Of a stretch of 62,606 nt of DNA, positions 61,273 to 62,606 are shown piece by piece (positions within the stretch are counted from its first letter, which is position 1; the number at the start of each line of letters is the position of its first letter). The translations under genes and the position numbers were made by a program. This DNA comes from Gemmatimonadota bacterium. Its GTDB lineage: Bacteria > Gemmatimonadota > Gemmatimonadetes > Longimicrobiales > Gaopeijiaceae. The notes under the pieces were generated by a model. It had not been told where the DNA came from, searched no databases, and was given only the letters and a program-made list of their open reading frames with translations. The stretch spans positions 9,795 to 72,400 of the forward strand of contig JAPPGZ010000046.1 of the NCBI GenBank assembly GCA_028874905.1. Direction: 5' to 3'.

Positions 61273-62606
61273 CTACCGCACCAGCAGAATCCGCCGCGTC
61301 ACCGGATACAGCCACTCCACGCCGCGCTCGGTCACGACCGCGTCGTCCTCCAGCGGGATCCGCACCTTGGCGTTGTCCCACTCGGGGTTGGCGGTGTAGG
61401 CGAAGAGTTCCACCGCGATCAGGGTGCCGGGGCGCAGTTCGTAGGTGAGCTGCGTCGGGTTGAAGAACGCCAGCGACGGTCCGATGCCGTGGCCCCAGTT
61501 GCCGACCGAGTGGGGTCCGATCACGACATCCGTGACCTCCGGGTCGTCGGTGGGCTGGTTGAAGCCGATCCGGTTGAAGCCCGCTGCCTCGATCGCGGCC
61601 CAGGTGGCATCCAGGGCCTGCTGCGCAGTCGGCGCGGGCTTGATCGACGCCTTCATGACGTCGCGGACCTCCATGGCGCGGTCGAAGGCGCGCTGGATGC
61701 CCGGCGGCGCCTCGGTTTCGCCCTCGCGAAGGACGTAGGCCACGCGCTTCATGTCCGTGTAGAAGTCGAGGAAGCCGACCCCCCAGTCGATCATCAGCAG
61801 GTCGCCGCGCTGGATGATGCGATCGGACGAGGTGGCCTCGATGCCCGTCGGGCCGGTGATGTACACCGACGGCATGTCGAAGGAAGAATCGAGGCCGCGC
61901 GCGAGTAGCTGGTCCCACATCCACCAGGCGACGTCCTCGAGGGCGGTCACGCCGGGTGTGATGACCTCGTTGGAGAACGCGCGCTCGGCGATCTCCCGGC
62001 TCATCTCGCCCGCTTCGGCAAAGGCCGCGATCTCGACTGCGGGGCGCGTGGCGCGGAAGTCCGACACGAACCGTTCGGCCGACACCAAACGGTCCGCCCA
62101 GGGCGCCCCCAGCACCTCGCGCAGGTGCAGGTACGACGTGTGGGAGAGCCCGTCGGCGCCGCCGATGGAGGCGGCCATGTTCACCCCGATGCGTTCGGGG
62201 TCGCGTTCGGCCACGTATTCCGCCAGCGACGCGGCGCTCCCGAAGTGGTCGTAGACGCCGCACTGCTCCAGCATGTAGCCGCCCACGCCCAGCGCGGCCC
62301 GCTCGGTGCGCTCGCCCCGGTCGGTGAAGACGTAGTAGGCCCAGTCGCCGACGTAGCCGCGTCCGAGCGCCTCCCACAGCGGGTCGAGCAGGCCCTCGCG
62401 CATCACCACGATCCACATGTCGAGGTCGTTGTCGTGCATGGCGCCGGGCAGGACCAGGTCGAACTTCTCAGCACGAATCTGGCACATGCGCTCCCACCGC
62501 CGCCGCGCCTCCTGGGCGTCGAGGGGAGCGAACCAGGCACCCGCCACGGCCGCCGCGACCGCCAGCGCGAACCTCCGCCCGCCGCCGCGCCCACGCCGCC
62601 CCGCCC
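61273..62606 (-). CDS. exported M24-family (Xaa-Pro) peptidase, 5' end beyond the window
   Basis: A creatinase/aminopeptidase P-type metallopeptidase. Metal ligands: D in MIDWG, D in YTDMKR, H in NWGHGIGP, E in IAVELF and E in the PLEDDAVVTE region; all five appear present. A GTG at 62547 gives 424 residues, but the frame continues to the window end and encodes RRFALAVAAAVAGAWFAP, a signal peptide. So the true start is probably upstream of position 62606 (minus strand) and the gene is partial here. Convergent with the M8 gene; the 67-bp gap holds nothing recognisable. Confidence 0.8.
   Translation of the reverse strand, partial: AGRRGRGGGRRFALAVAAAVAGAWFAPLDAQEARRRWERMCQIRAEKFDLVLPGAMHDNDLDMWIVVMREGLLDPLWEALGRGYVGDWAYYVFTDRGERTERAALGVGGYMLEQCGVYDHFGSAASLAEYVAERDPERIGVNMAASIGGADGLSHTSYLHLREVLGAPWADRLVSAERFVSDFRATRPAVEIAAFAEAGEMSREIAERAFSNEVITPGVTALEDVAWWMWDQLLARGLDSSFDMPSVYITGPTGIEATSSDRIIQRGDLLMIDWGVGFLDFYTDMKRVAYVLREGETEAPPGIQRAFDRAMEVRDVMKASIKPAPTAQQALDATWAAIEAAGFNRIGFNQPTDDPEVTDVVIGPHSVGNWGHGIGPSLAFFNPTQLTYELRPGTLIAVELFAYTANPEWDNAKVRIPLEDDAVVTERGVEWLYPVTRRILLVR

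Overview
This is a GC-rich, gene-dense bacterial chromosome segment. It carries a complete division and cell-wall (dcw) cluster, a meso-DAP-type MurE, several lipoproteins, an outer-membrane beta-barrel and a LapA-like protein. Together these point to a diderm. The overall gene style (coupled GTGA/ATGA stop-start overlaps, carboxypeptidase-regulatory-like surface repeats, leishmanolysin-like lipoprotein, exported amidohydrolase and M24 proteins) suggests Gemmatimonadota or a close relative. That assignment is inference, because no rRNA lies in the window.

Positions 1-260 hold a rho-independent terminator and a probable MraZ operator. From 261 to 16415 runs an uninterrupted plus-strand dcw operon: mraZ, rsmH, ftsL, ftsI, murE, murF, mraY, murD, ftsW, murG, murC, ftsQ, ftsA, ftsZ. 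It has no murB or ddl. It continues co-directionally into an M23 peptidase, a VWA-type membrane protein, ftsY, recG, asnS and a D-2-hydroxyacid dehydrogenase (to 25025). Next come a short-form mazG (minus), alr and cdd, a lipoprotein/beta-barrel pair, the two tRNA methylthiotransferases mtaB and miaB, lapA, comEC and fbp. Two copies of a 175-bp foldback repeat sit directly after the stop codons of the dehydrogenase and of miaB.

From 36383 to 51837 the content is accessory: an exported creatininase-family protein, a 1344-residue surface repeat protein whose 5' end appears cut off, a Cre-like tyrosine recombinase diverging from that cut end, an ABC-F ATPase, two lipoproteins, an NCS2 permease with an extra C-terminal domain, and a large subtilase.

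From 51834 to 56209 lies an amino-acid block. pheA is followed by a SAM-I riboswitch and a methionine operon (metX-like acyltransferase, metB, ACT-less aspartokinase). The riboswitch seems to control translation of metX through a hairpin that masks its ribosome binding site. After a YwaF-like membrane protein comes a DUF222-HNH endonuclease gene flanked by near-identical 21-bp inverted repeats. A decayed fragment of a second such gene lies just outside, so the unit looks like a small mobile cassette. The window ends with a leishmanolysin-like lipoprotein and a partial exported M24 peptidase.

The parts most worth following are the palindrome-bounded HNH cassette, the recombinase beside the beheaded surface protein, the 175-bp foldback repeat and the SAM riboswitch platform. 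All reading was by eye; no database searches were run.
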